Origin: Lachnospiraceae bacterium
Lineage (GTDB): Bacteria; Bacillota; Clostridia; Lachnospirales; Lachnospiraceae
Reading direction: 5' to 3'
Assembly: GCA_030526195.1 (NCBI GenBank)
Contig: JAUNDG010000001.1
Span: forward strand, 214,987-278,986
DNA length: 64,000 nt
The translations under genes were made by a program, and so were the position numbers. Positions 8,675 to 16,999 of this stretch are shown here, one piece after another. Under the pieces are notes generated by a model, which saw nothing but the letters and a program-made list of their open reading frames with translations, was not told where the DNA came from and did not search any database. Within the stretch, counting starts at the first letter, position 1, and each line of letters opens with the position of its first letter.

Positions 8675-10000
8675 ATGGTCAAAGCATTATTTAAAAACCT
8701 TTTAATCTCCCTGAAGGGGATCCTCAAGTGGTTGCTCATGTCCTTTATCGTGGGCATTCTGGTGGGCCTGGTGATGTCGGGCTTTGATGTGGCGGTGGAA
8801 TATGTCACCCACATCCGATCAGCTAATCAATATCTTATCTGGTTCCTGCCGCTGGCCGGTCTTTTCATTGTGTTTGTCTACCGGAAATGCGGCCTGGAGG
8901 ATGTCAGCACCAGTACGGTGATCGTGGCAATCCGGGAACAGAAAAAGAAGATCTCCCTGAAGCTGGCACCGCTTATTCTGGCGGCCACCGTGCTGACTCA
9001 TCTTTTCGGTGGTTCCACCGGTCGAGAAGGGGCGGCGCTTCAGTTCGGCGGCAGTGTGGGGAACCACTTTGCCCGTCGTTTGAAAATGAAGCCGTCAAAC
9101 AGCCTGATCCTCATGATGGCGGCCATGAGTGCCTCCTTCTCAGCGCTGTTTGGCACACCACTGGCGGCAGCCATTTTCCCCATGGAATTTGTCAGCATCG
9201 GTGTCATTTATTATGCGGCACTGGTGCCCTGCGTGCTGTCCTCCTTCGTGGCCAATTCCGTGGTTCACTATTTTGGCCTGAGAACGCTGGGGAATCCTTA
9301 TCTGATCACGGGTCTGCCCAGCATTTACTCCCCGATGTTCCTGAAGACGATTCTCATCGGTATTCTGTGTGCATTGGTGGGTATTCTCTTCTGTGAGGTT
9401 ATGTATTACGGCCACGAGTTTGCGAAAAAGGCATTTCCGAATTCCTATGTCCGTGTTTTGGTAGGCGGTGTGGCCATTGTGCTGCTGACCTTACTGATCG
9501 GCTCTCAGACCTACAATGGTCTCAGCTCCGAACTCATCACCCGGAGCTTCGAGGGCACGGCACCGGGACCGGCTTTCCTTTTGAAAATGCTTTTCACGGT
9601 TCTGACGTTGGGCTTTGGCTTTAAGGGCGGTGAAATCGTGCCGACATTCGTTATCGGCTCAACCTTCGGTTGCTTCATCGCCGGTGTGCTCGGTGTGCCG
9701 GCGGAACTGGGGGCGGCCTGCTGTATGTGCGGTGTGTTCTGTGCCGTCACCAATTGCCCCATCGCCTCTTTGATGATCGCCTTTGAGCTTTTCGGCTTCG
9801 AGGGCATGGCTTATTTTGCCATCGTGGTGGCCATCAGCTACATGCTGTCGGGCTACGGCGGTCTTTATAACACGCAGAAAATCGTGTATTCTAAATACGA
9901 ACCGCGTTTTGTTAACAAGACGGTGCGTGAATATTTTGCCCACGAATTCGTGGATAAAGCCCACTTGAAGGAAAAGAAGGGCGACAAGGAGAAGTCATGA
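8675..10000 (+). CDS. CLC-family anion channel/antiporter, CLC-F-like features
   Basis: A 441-aa polytopic membrane protein of the CLC family. The gating glutamate is in GGSTGREGAALQFGGS (about residue 118) and the anion-site helix in FKGGEIVPTFVIGS (about 318). The classical GSGIP chloride filter is not evident; the corresponding region reads EDVSTSTVIVAI. GREGA with GGE-x-x-P is closer, as I recall it, to the fluoride/proton antiporter branch (CLC-F) than to ClcA/EriC, so fluoride export is possible. No fluoride riboswitch was recognised upstream. It starts 2 nt after the helicase stop and overlaps the downstream methyltransferase by ATGA, so it is part of an operon. Confidence 0.85.
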   Translation: MVKALFKNLLISLKGILKWLLMSFIVGILVGLVMSGFDVAVEYVTHIRSANQYLIWFLPLAGLFIVFVYRKCGLEDVSTSTVIVAIREQKKKISLKLAPLILAATVLTHLFGGSTGREGAALQFGGSVGNHFARRLKMKPSNSLILMMAAMSASFSALFGTPLAAAIFPMEFVSIGVIYYAALVPCVLSSFVANSVVHYFGLRTLGNPYLITGLPSIYSPMFLKTILIGILCALVGILFCEVMYYGHEFAKKAFPNSYVRVLVGGVAIVLLTLLIGSQTYNGLSSELITRSFEGTAPGPAFLLKMLFTVLTLGFGFKGGEIVPTFVIGSTFGCFIAGVLGVPAELGAACCMCGVFCAVTNCPIASLMIAFELFGFEGMAYFAIVVAISYMLSGYGGLYNTQKIVYSKYEPRFVNKTVREYFAHEFVDKAHLKEKKGDKEKS

Positions 10001-11199
10001 CAGAAACTATTGTCACATTAAAAAAAGGTGAAGGCCGCCTGCTGAAAGGGGGCGGCGCCTGGGTTTTCAATAACGAAATCGCCACCATTTCCGGCCAGTT
10101 CAAAAATGGCGGGCTGGTCAAGGTGCAGGATTTTGACGGCTATCCCATGGGGATCGGCTATATCAATCAGAATTCCAAGATCCGTGTCCGGATGCTGAGC
10201 CGCAAAGCCGATACGGTGATCGATGACTCATTTTTTAAAGACCGCTTGACGCGAGCCTGGCAGTATCGGAAGGAAACCGTGGACACCTCCTCCTGCCGTC
10301 TGGTTTTCGGTGAAGCGGACTTTCTGCCGGGTCTTGTGATCGATAAATACGAAGACGTGCTGGTGGTGGAGTGCCTTACACTGGGCATGGAGGCTTTCAA
10401 GGTCCGGCTCGTGGAGCTCCTGAAGGAAATCCTTTTGGCTGACGGCATTAAGATTCGCGGTGTTTATGAGCGGAGTGATGCCCGGGAGCGCGAGAAGGAA
10501 GGCCTGCGCCGTGTGAAGGATTTCATCGGCGAGCCCTTTGACACTAACGTGGAGATCACGGAAAACGGCGTCAAATACCTGGTGGATGTGGTGAACGGTC
10601 AGAAGACCGGTTTCTTCCTGGATCAGAAGTACAATCGTCTGGCGATTCAGAAGCTTTGCCGCGGTAAGCGCGTGCTGGATTGCTTTACCCATATGGGCAC
10701 CTTTGCATTGAATGCGGGGATTGCCGGTGCGGCAGAGGTAACCGGCCTTGATATTTCCGAATTTGCGGTGGAACAGGCCACAGCCAATGCGGTGCGCAAC
10801 GGCCTTCAGGAAACCGTAAAGTTCCGCACGGCAGATGTGCTTGATGAACTGCCCCGTCTGGTGGCTGCCGGTGAAAAGTATGATGTGGTCATCCTGGACC
10901 CGCCGGCATTCACGAAGTCACGGGAAGCCACCAAGAATGCCATTAAGGGCTATCGTGAGATCAACATCCAGGGCCTCCGCCTGGTCAAAGACGGTGGTTA
11001 CCTGGCCACCTGCTCCTGCTCTCATTTCATGACCCAGGAACTGCTGGCCAAGACGGTGAAGGAAGCTGCCCGCACAGCCCATAAGCGCCTTCGTCAGGTG
11101 GAATTCCGCACCCAGTCACCGGATCACCCGATCCTGTGGGCGGCGGATGAGTCATATTATTTAAAGTTTTTCGTGTTCAATGTCGTTGATGAGAAATGA
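9997..11199 (+). CDS. rlmI: Class I rRNA methyltransferase, RlmI-like (23S rRNA m5C1962)
   Basis: A 400-aa SAM-dependent RNA methyltransferase. The N-terminal PUA-like domain (about 1-75) begins VTLKKGEGRLLKGGGAWVF. A central domain follows, then the Rossmann methyltransferase with GQKTGFFLDQKYNR, VLDCFTHMGTFAL (SAM-binding motif I), the substrate-base motif VVILDPPAFTKS, and a Cys-rich TCSCSHFM motif carrying the candidate catalytic cysteine. The order matches RlmI/YccW. The start overlaps the CLC stop (ATGA). A strong terminator at 11258-11283 closes the operon. The exact target nucleotide is inferred from the family. Confidence 0.88.
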   Translation: MTETIVTLKKGEGRLLKGGGAWVFNNEIATISGQFKNGGLVKVQDFDGYPMGIGYINQNSKIRVRMLSRKADTVIDDSFFKDRLTRAWQYRKETVDTSSCRLVFGEADFLPGLVIDKYEDVLVVECLTLGMEAFKVRLVELLKEILLADGIKIRGVYERSDAREREKEGLRRVKDFIGEPFDTNVEITENGVKYLVDVVNGQKTGFFLDQKYNRLAIQKLCRGKRVLDCFTHMGTFALNAGIAGAAEVTGLDISEFAVEQATANAVRNGLQETVKFRTADVLDELPRLVAAGEKYDVVILDPPAFTKSREATKNAIKGYREINIQGLRLVKDGGYLATCSCSHFMTQELLAKTVKEAARTAHKRLRQVEFRTQSPDHPILWAADESYYLKFFVFNVVDEK

Positions 11200-11257
11200 G
11201 GTCCGGGAGTAGCGAAAAGGCCTGGATTTCAATGCGATAAGATTGAAAAAGTGCATG

Positions 11258-11283
11258 CCACCCTCGAAAGAGGGTGGTTTTTT
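11258..11283 (+). terminator. Rho-independent terminator after rlmI-like gene
   Basis: A perfect 8-bp stem CCACCCTC/GAGGGTGG with a GAAA tetraloop, followed by six T. It ends the helicase-CLC-methyltransferase operon and insulates the next gene trio. Confidence 0.93.
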
Positions 11284-11375
11284 GTACAGGTAAGTGTGTA
11301 TGCTATTGCCATAGAGTTCCTGGAATTGGTTGTAGAGTAGGTTACGATAAGTCTGAAACATCAGGAGGCACAAAG

Positions 11376-12260
11376 ATGACGACCAGGGAAGCCAGAGAAA
11401 TTGTCAATAATTATTCTGATAACACAAGGAAACCCGATGACGAAGAGTTTTTCATGTTTACGGAAGCGATGGATTTTCTGATTCATGAAGAACACAAGCC
11501 GCAGGATATGATGTATCTTGGGGGTGTCTACTATGAAATGAAGCATTTCGATCTGGCCCTCAAATACTATGAGATGGCGGCAACCTATGATTATGATCCG
11601 GCATATGAATGTCTTGGCTATATCTGGTATTATGGCCGGACCGGGCAGCGTGATTACAAGAAAGCTTATATGTATTTTTCACGTTTGATGGAAAAAGGTG
11701 ACCTTGTCTCAACCTATAAAGTGGCCGATATGTACAGAAACGGTTACTATGTTGAAAAGGATATGGCGAAGTACGAGAGCATCATTGAAAAGCTCTATCT
11801 CAAGGTATTGAAATGTCGCAATGTGTTCGATCCGGTACCGGAGGTGTTCACCCGTCTGGCCCGCATCCGTACATCGCAGGAATGCTATGAAGAGGCTGTG
11901 GATTTGTACCTGCGGGCAAAGGATTTTCTGGCGCAACGCATTTACTATAATGCCTTTTTTGGCAATCTGAATATCATGAAATGGCTCATCGATGATCTCT
12001 ATGAACTGATTGAATTTGACGAAGAGTGTTTTGATTTCTTTGATCTCTATTATTTGCTGAAGACACCGCATGTCATCACTTTTGATTTCGATGACCGGAT
12101 TTACCGGCTGGAATCCGTCATGGAAGGTGATGAGTGTGTCGTGAATTTTGACGGTCAGTGGTATCACAGCCGGGATGATTTTTTCCGTGATGCCTGCATT
12201 GATGATGTCAAACTGACAAGCCTGTATAATGAGTTGTATGGCTTTGAACTCATGGCATGA
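11376..12260 (+). CDS. Sel1/TPR-like repeat protein (first gene of AT-rich trio)
   Basis: A 294-aa soluble protein with alpha-helical repeats of Sel1/TPR type: YYEMKHFDLALKYYEMAA (about residues 55-75), AYECLGYIWYYGRTGQRDY and AYMYFSRLMEKGDLVSTYKVADMYRNG. It ends in an unfamiliar region rich in Asp, Glu and aromatic residues (about 200-294). Such repeats bind partner proteins. The start at 11376 is fixed by AGGAGG at 11363-11368. No signal peptide or membrane segment is visible. The DNA is clearly AT-richer than the preceding operon (60-nt lines near 30-43% GC against about 58%), suggesting transfer. It lies directly upstream of J-domain-like and HIRAN genes in the same orientation. Function unknown. 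Confidence 0.8.
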   Translation: MTTREAREIVNNYSDNTRKPDDEEFFMFTEAMDFLIHEEHKPQDMMYLGGVYYEMKHFDLALKYYEMAATYDYDPAYECLGYIWYYGRTGQRDYKKAYMYFSRLMEKGDLVSTYKVADMYRNGYYVEKDMAKYESIIEKLYLKVLKCRNVFDPVPEVFTRLARIRTSQECYEEAVDLYLRAKDFLAQRIYYNAFFGNLNIMKWLIDDLYELIEFDEECFDFFDLYYLLKTPHVITFDFDDRIYRLESVMEGDECVVNFDGQWYHSRDDFFRDACIDDVKLTSLYNELYGFELMA

Positions 12261-12295
12261 CGAATGAAAACAGACAGATTTGAGGTGATGGTGTA

Positions 12296-13078
12296 ATGGA
12301 CGAAATCATTCAGATCAAAAATGCATCCTATGACCGCTACAAGGATCTCATCATGAGGCGGGATGCTTTGAAAAAAGAGGCCTTTCAGTACGAGCGGGAG
12401 TATGTCCGAGTATTCGGGGAACTGATCCTGGCGGTCTTTGAACTGAAGGTTGCCTGCATACGCAAAAAGAAAACCGTAGCCTATTATCAGACTGCGGCCA
12501 ATCATGGCCGGGCGGTTGATGCCGATGAACTGGCAGCTTATCTGGAGCGGGAAATGGCGGCTCTGAACCGCCAGCTTGATGATATGATCGCGGATACCGA
12601 AAATGCTAAAAAAGCAGAGACCATTACACAGGCAGATCTGCTCAAGATTAAAAGAATCTATCATAAACTGGTGAAGCGGATTCACCCGGATATCAACCCA
12701 TTAATGGCTCAATCAGAGGAACTTCAGGATTTGTGGCAAAGGGTCGTGACGGCTTATAATTGTAATGACCTGAAGTTGATGGAAGAATCTGAAATCCTCA
12801 TAATGAAGCTGTTAGGTGATGAAGAAGGCAATGCCCCCATGCCGGATATCCCGGATATTGAGGAGAAGATTCAGGAAGTGGAGAAAAGCATTTCAATTAT
12901 CCTTGATACAGATCCCTATCAGTACAAATACCTTTTGGAAGATCCGTCGGCTGTTGAGGAGAAAACAGAAGACCTGGAAAATGAAAAGCGAGCTTTTGAA
13001 GACTACAGCGGTCAGTTAGATGATATGCTCGTGGCGATAATGGAAAATGGAGTGGGCATGATATGGCACATGAACTGA
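12296..13078 (+). CDS. J-domain-like protein with long coiled-coil N-terminus
   Basis: A 260-aa soluble protein. Residues about 10-110 are helical and charged, probably coiled coil (LERQ/Lys/Glu-rich). Residues about 115-180 resemble a J domain: LLKIKRIYHKLVKRIHPDIN holds the HPD tripeptide that stimulates Hsp70 ATPase, preceded by the basic helix II and followed by a helix starting SEELQDLWQRVVTAYN. Canonical DnaJ Gly/Phe and zinc regions are absent, so this is a specialised co-chaperone-like protein. It starts 35 nt after the Sel1-like gene and its 3' end overlaps the HIRAN gene by 16 nt, indicating one operon. The C-terminal 60 residues are again coiled-coil-like. Confidence 0.8.
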   Translation: MDEIIQIKNASYDRYKDLIMRRDALKKEAFQYEREYVRVFGELILAVFELKVACIRKKKTVAYYQTAANHGRAVDADELAAYLEREMAALNRQLDDMIADTENAKKAETITQADLLKIKRIYHKLVKRIHPDINPLMAQSEELQDLWQRVVTAYNCNDLKLMEESEILIMKLLGDEEGNAPMPDIPDIEEKIQEVEKSISIILDTDPYQYKYLLEDPSAVEEKTEDLENEKRAFEDYSGQLDDMLVAIMENGVGMIWHMN

Positions 13079-13455
13079 CAACAAAAGAAGAAACCATGGT
13101 GACCCTGGTTCAGGGAAATGACCTGGGAGAGATTATCAAACCACTGATCAGAGAAATCCATCTCTTTGATTCATATATTGCCGGGACAACTCATCTGGAG
13201 GATGCGTTTGTTCTGGAAACTATCAAGGTCGGCGATTGGCTGGCTCTGCAAAGGGAGAATAATAAATTCGACAGCAACGCCATCCTGATCCTCAATGCAG
13301 AAAAGAAAAAACTCGGGTATGTGCCGGAAAAGGATAATGTGATCTTTGCCCGCCTCATGGATGCAGGGAAACTCTTGAAGGCCAGAATCACAAAGATTAC
13401 CCAGAAGGGGTCTTTTAAACAGATCGCGGTGGGCATCTATCTGGTTGATATCTGA
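13063..13455 (+). CDS. Stand-alone HIRAN-domain protein
   Basis: A 130-aa protein that is almost entirely a HIRAN domain (about residues 30-125). Marker segments are IAGTTHLEDAF, VGDWLALQRENNKFDSNAIL and KKLGYVPEKDNVIFARLMDA. HIRAN domains (from HIP116 and Rad5p) bind DNA 3' ends or aberrant DNA in eukaryotic fork-remodelling ATPases; stand-alone bacterial copies are poorly understood. It overlaps the J-domain-like gene by 16 nt, so translation is coupled. The first Met (13063) gives 11 extra residues; ATG at 13096 (TMVTLVQG) is an alternative. Its role in this trio is unknown. Confidence 0.85.
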   Translation: MAHELTTKEETMVTLVQGNDLGEIIKPLIREIHLFDSYIAGTTHLEDAFVLETIKVGDWLALQRENNKFDSNAILILNAEKKKLGYVPEKDNVIFARLMDAGKLLKARITKITQKGSFKQIAVGIYLVDI

Positions 13456-13461
13456 TTATAT

Positions 13462-13506
13462 TATCTTTACTTTTCAGGGCAGGTTTCGCCATCAAAAGTA
13501 AAGATA
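13462..13506. repeat. 13-bp perfect inverted repeat closing the HIRAN trio
   Basis: TATCTTTACTTTT at 13462-13474 is repeated inverted at 13494-13506 around a 19-nt loop that can pair further (GGC/GCC). It lies just after the HIRAN stop. It may be a terminator without a long U-tract or a protein-binding site. Confidence 0.65.
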
Positions 13507-13565
13507 TTGGGAGATATGTGGCTTATTTGATGAAATATGAATAATACGAAAGGCACTAAATTCCT

Positions 13566-14216
13566 ATGGACATGAAAGAGAGAAGAGATAAACAACTGGC
13601 ATATGTGTGCAACGAGTCGGTCCTGAAGGAAATGGAGAATTGCCGGAAGATCCTGCAACGGCTCAATTTTGCCGACCGCTCAGATTCAGAGACCATCGCG
13701 GCTATCGTGAAGGATTTACTGGGAAAATCGGAAGGGGCTATCATCAATCCGCCGTTTTTCTGCGACTATGGTTCTCATATCGAGGCAGGGAAAAATCTCT
13801 TTGTGAATTACAACTGTACGATTATCGATGTGGCCAAGGTGACCATTGGCGACAATTGTCTCCTGGCGCCGAATGTGGCCATCTATACAGCCGGCCACCC
13901 CATTTTTCCGGATACCCGTAATACAGGTCTTGAGTACGGGAAAGAAGTGACCATCGGTGATAATGTCTGGCTTGGCGGCAATGTGGTGGTATGTCCCGGC
14001 GTGCACATCGGCAGTAACGTGGTGATCGGGGCCGGCAGTGTGGTGACAAAAGACATCCCCGACTGGTCCCTGGCAGCCGGAAATCCCTGTCGTGTGATCC
14101 GCCCCATCACGGAGGATGACCGGCGAAAGCTTTTCCATGAGGAAATGATCGATGATGAAGCCTGGGAGATGATGGCCGACAAATCAGACAGCCAAGGGAC
14201 GGGAAACGAGACATGA
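13566..14216 (+). CDS. Maltose/galactoside-type sugar O-acetyltransferase (hexapeptide repeat)
   Basis: A 216-aa left-handed beta-helix acetyltransferase of the Maa/LacA/NodL group that moves acetyl from acetyl-CoA to a sugar hydroxyl. The N-terminal Mac domain is evident, then NPPFFCDYGSHIEAGKNLF, hexapeptide repeats, the catalytic His in IYTAGHPIFP, and VWLGGNVVVCPGVHIGSN with VIGAGSVVTKDIP. Length is near the family norm (about 185-200) with a short charged C-terminal extension. The first two Met codons (13566, 13572) are both possible. It is separated from the upstream trio by an inverted repeat and so is probably an independent unit. The natural sugar substrate is unknown. Confidence 0.88.
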   Translation: MDMKERRDKQLAYVCNESVLKEMENCRKILQRLNFADRSDSETIAAIVKDLLGKSEGAIINPPFFCDYGSHIEAGKNLFVNYNCTIIDVAKVTIGDNCLLAPNVAIYTAGHPIFPDTRNTGLEYGKEVTIGDNVWLGGNVVVCPGVHIGSNVVIGAGSVVTKDIPDWSLAAGNPCRVIRPITEDDRRKLFHEEMIDDEAWEMMADKSDSQGTGNET

Positions 14217-14400
14217 CAGCCGGCAAATAATCCGATGAGAGAAAACCGCCGGACGTGGCTGAAGGGGTAATGGTTTAGCGATGACAGGGCGATATCAGCG
14301 GCGATGTCAGCACTCGCCGGAACGAAAAATAACTCCCCATGATCAGAGGTTAGTGTTATCATTAACGCATACTGTTGTTACTTTGAAAGGAGATTTCATT

Positions 14401-14859
14401 ATGCTGGAAATCGGTACACAGGCACCTGACTTTGAACTTCAGGACCAGAACGGCACTGTTCATAAACTCTCAGACTATCGCGGCAAGAAGGTCATCCTTT
14501 ATTTCTATCCGAAGGATAATACCTCCGGCTGCACCAAGCAGGCTTGCGCCTATTCAGCAGCCAAAGCTGCATTTGAAGACAAAAATGTTGTGATCCTCGG
14601 CGTCAGCAAGGACAGCGTGGCTTCTCACAAGCGTTTCGAAGAGAAGCAGGAGCTGACTATCACGATCCTGTCTGATACAGAACGTCAGGTCATCGAAGCC
14701 TACGACGTCTGGAAGGAAAAGAAGATGTGCGGCAAAGTCTCCATGGGTGTTGTCCGCACCACTTATCTCATCGACGAAAATGGTGTGATTGCCATGGCCA
14801 ATGATAAAGTGAAAGCCGCCGATGATGCGGATAAAATGCTGAAGAGCCTTGAGGCCTGA
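14401..14859 (+). CDS. bcp: Thioredoxin-dependent thiol peroxidase (Bcp/PrxQ)
   Basis: A 152-aa cytoplasmic peroxiredoxin reducing H2O2 and organic peroxides with thioredoxin. The sequence shows IGTQAPDFELQDQNG, VILYFYPKDNTSGCTKQAC with the peroxidatic Cys (in SGCT) and a resolving Cys five residues later, as in PrxQ, then VSKDSVASHKRF and VVRTTYLIDENG. The start at 14401 is supported by AAAGGAGA about 8 nt upstream; the frame upstream to 14281 is not coding-like. It stands alone: about 180 nt upstream and a terminator at 14876. Oxidative defence fits an anaerobe. Confidence 0.93.
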   Translation: MLEIGTQAPDFELQDQNGTVHKLSDYRGKKVILYFYPKDNTSGCTKQACAYSAAKAAFEDKNVVILGVSKDSVASHKRFEEKQELTITILSDTERQVIEAYDVWKEKKMCGKVSMGVVRTTYLIDENGVIAMANDKVKAADDADKMLKSLEA

Positions 14860-14875
14860 AATGGCCCGGCAAGAG

Positions 14876-14909
14876 AGAAGCTTTCGAGACATCGGAGGCT
14901 TCTTTTTTT
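14876..14909 (+). terminator. Terminator after bcp
   Basis: A 12-bp stem (14876-14887 with 14892-14903, two or three G-U pairs) followed by seven T at 14903-14909. Confidence 0.85.
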
Positions 14910-15015
14910 GTTGAGCCCCAGGGTATACTGTCCGGGCATTTTTTGCTTTGACGGTGACGAGCCGGTTGAATCACTATGCGTACCGGGTAATATTTTCTTT
15001 TGAGGGGATTCGTGA

Positions 15016-15052
15016 TTGACAGTATACTGTATATGTAGTATATATACAGTAT
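15016..15052 (+). promoter_or_regulatory. Promoter with overlapping palindromic operator for the GntR/ABC operon
   Basis: TTGACA (15016-15021), a 17-bp spacer and TATATA (15039-15044) form a strong sigma-A-type promoter. A perfect 11-bp inverted repeat, ATACTGTATAT at 15024-15034 and its complement at 15042-15052, covers the spacer and -10. This is a convincing site for autorepression by the GntR protein encoded at 15135. The leader runs about 80 nt to the start codon. Confidence 0.85.
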
Positions 15053-15134
15053 AAACAAAATATACACAGATAAATCCCTGCCGATATCCATTTTCGGCAG
15101 GTGATGACCACACTGTAAAACTTCCGGAGGTTTT

Positions 15135-15512
15135 ATGGAGATCATTATCAGAAATTCAAGTGACGAGCCCATTTACGGGCAGATCACGCAGCAGATTAAA
15201 GAGCAGATCATATCAGGCAAGCTGCCGGCGGGGCAGATGCTGCCGTCGATTCGAGGGCTGGCCAAGGACCTGAAGATTTCCGTGATCACGACAAAGCGGG
15301 CTTATGACGAACTGGCGGCGGAGGGCTTCGTCGACAACGTGCCGGGCAAGGGGTTTTTCGTGGCAGAGAAGGATATGACCATGATGCGGGAGGCTCGTCT
15401 TAAGGAAATGGAGGAGCATCTGGCCGCTGTGGTATCGATTTGCAAGAGTTGCGCGATCGAAGTTGAGGAGGCTGTCGAACTTCTGCGGCAGTTTTTTGAG
15501 GAGGAAGGCTGA
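15135..15512 (+). CDS. GntR-family regulator, YtrA subfamily
   Basis: A 125-aa repressor. An N-terminal winged helix (residues about 5-75) reads PIYGQITQQIKEQIISGKLP and MLPSIRGLAKDLKISVITTKR, typical of GntR; a short helical C-terminal tail (about 80-125) is the YtrA-type dimerisation region. CGGAGG lies at the right distance upstream of the ATG. Its stop overlaps the ABC ATPase start (TGATG), so the three genes form one operon. YtrA members usually repress their own ABC-2 transporter operon and respond to cell-envelope antibiotics; the palindrome in the promoter supports autoregulation. Confidence 0.9.
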   Translation: MEIIIRNSSDEPIYGQITQQIKEQIISGKLPAGQMLPSIRGLAKDLKISVITTKRAYDELAAEGFVDNVPGKGFFVAEKDMTMMREARLKEMEEHLAAVVSICKSCAIEVEEAVELLRQFFEEEG

Positions 15513-16366
15513 TGAATGCCATTGAATTATCGCATGTGAGCAAATCATTTCGGGATTTTAGCCTGGAGGATTTGAACTTTATCCTGCCGGAGGGCTGCAT
15601 TTGCGGCCTTGTGGGCGAAAATGGTGCCGGGAAAACCACTATGATCCGATTGCTCACCGGAGCCCTGAGAGCTGACAGCGGTGATTTAAAGACTCTTGGT
15701 GCTGATGTTTCGGCGAAGGATTTTTATAAGACCAAGCAGGATATCGGTGTGGTGCTGGACGATGCCTGGTTCCCGGGCATGATGACGGCGCTGCAGGTGG
15801 AACGTGTGATGGAGAAGACTTATGTCAATTGGGACGGCGTTCTGTATCACCGTTTTCTGGAAAAATTCAGCCTGCCGGAGAAGAAGTATTTCAAAGATTA
15901 TTCCCGGGGGATGCGGATGAAGCTGGCCATCGCGGTGGCGCTGAGCCATGATCCGAAGCTTCTGGTGCTGGATGAGGCCACGGCCGGGCTGGATCCGTTG
16001 GTACGGGATGAGGTGCTGGATGTCTTCAACGAGTACACCCGGGAGGAGCATCACTCCATTTTGATGTCTTCTCATATTTTGAGTGACCTGGAAAAGATCA
16101 GCGACTATATCGCCTTTCTTCACAAGGGCCGGCTGCTGTTCTGCGAAGAAAAGGATCGGTTGCTGGAAGCCTACGGCATTTTCGAAGGTACGGTCGATCA
16201 GGCTGACAGTCTGATGGAAGGCGCCATCGTGCATCGGGAGGGCAACGGTTTCGGCGGGGTGCGGGCCCTGGTGAAACGGGATATGGTGCCGGAGGGCTTT
16301 TCGCTGACCCATGCCTCCATCGAGGACATTATTCTCAATCTGGTAAAGGAGGAAAACAGAAAATGA
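15512..16366 (+). CDS. ABC transporter ATP-binding protein (YtrB-like)
   Basis: A 284-aa ATPase of the ABC-2 exporter class. Walker A is GENGAGKTTMIRLLTG (about residues 35-50). The signature is the variant YSRGMRMKLAIAVAL instead of LSGGQ, which is usual for YtrB-type ATPases. Walker B is KLLVLDEATAGLDP, followed by a switch His in SSHIL. It is preceded by the GntR gene and followed by its permease with overlaps on both sides (15512; ATGA at 16363). It likely powers export of, or resistance to, an envelope-active compound; the substrate is unknown. Confidence 0.92.
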   Translation: MNAIELSHVSKSFRDFSLEDLNFILPEGCICGLVGENGAGKTTMIRLLTGALRADSGDLKTLGADVSAKDFYKTKQDIGVVLDDAWFPGMMTALQVERVMEKTYVNWDGVLYHRFLEKFSLPEKKYFKDYSRGMRMKLAIAVALSHDPKLLVLDEATAGLDPLVRDEVLDVFNEYTREEHHSILMSSHILSDLEKISDYIAFLHKGRLLFCEEKDRLLEAYGIFEGTVDQADSLMEGAIVHREGNGFGGVRALVKRDMVPEGFSLTHASIEDIILNLVKEENRK

Positions 16367-16956
16367 AAGCTCTTATGATCAAGGATACGTATTCTATCTG
16401 GAAACAGATGAAACTGATGGTGTTGATGGTGGTCATTTTCTCAGTGGTGCCCACACCGTTCCTCAACATTTTCGCAGTGACGTATGCGTCCATGATTCCC
16501 TACACGGCGGCGGCACTGGATGAGCAGAGCCGGTGGCCGGCCATGGCGGCCATGATGCCTTATCGCCCCATGGATATGGTGCTGTCAAAGTATGCGCTGG
16601 GGTGGATTTTCATCGGCGGCGCCATGATGATCAGTCTGGTGGCCGGTGCCGTGCGGGCGCTGGTTATGCAGACCGTCTTTACTTACAGCGTCATCTGTAT
16701 CGGTGCTATGGCCGCGCTCGTCGTCATGAGTATCACCATGCCGCTAATCTTCAAGTTCGGCGTTGAAAAGGGGCGTCTTGTGGTGATTTTCCTTATTGCG
16801 CTGATCTGCGGTTCGGCTGCGGCCGTATCCAAAGTCGATATTCAGAACATGCCTGTTAATGGCTTGTTTCTGATCGTCGGGGTGGTGGTGACCGTGGTGA
16901 TTTCCGGGGTGTCAGTATTTATCGCCTGTCGCATATACGAGCGATCCATGCGATAA
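16363..16956 (+). CDS. ABC-2 type permease (PF13346-like)
   Basis: A 197-aa membrane protein with about six predicted transmembrane segments, for example LMVLMVVIFSVVPTPFLNIF, IFIGGAMMISLVAGAVRALV and LVVIFLIALICGSAAAV. It contains the MPYRPMDMVLSKY stretch that resembles the LPVTRKDIVLSKY motif of this permease family. Its start overlaps the ATPase stop by ATGA. It forms the membrane half of the GntR-controlled exporter. It ends just before a hairpin at 17000-17044 that may terminate the operon. Confidence 0.88.
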   Translation: MKALMIKDTYSIWKQMKLMVLMVVIFSVVPTPFLNIFAVTYASMIPYTAAALDEQSRWPAMAAMMPYRPMDMVLSKYALGWIFIGGAMMISLVAGAVRALVMQTVFTYSVICIGAMAALVVMSITMPLIFKFGVEKGRLVVIFLIALICGSAAAVSKVDIQNMPVNGLFLIVGVVVTVVISGVSVFIACRIYERSMR

Positions 16957-16999
16957 TGGCACGCCTCAATGCAAGGGATTGTCATAACAAAGCAGATAG

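Noticed and set aside
8600-8680. Fluoride riboswitch upstream of the CLC gene
   Set aside because: The CLC gene starts 2 nt after the helicase stop; there is no room and no motif.
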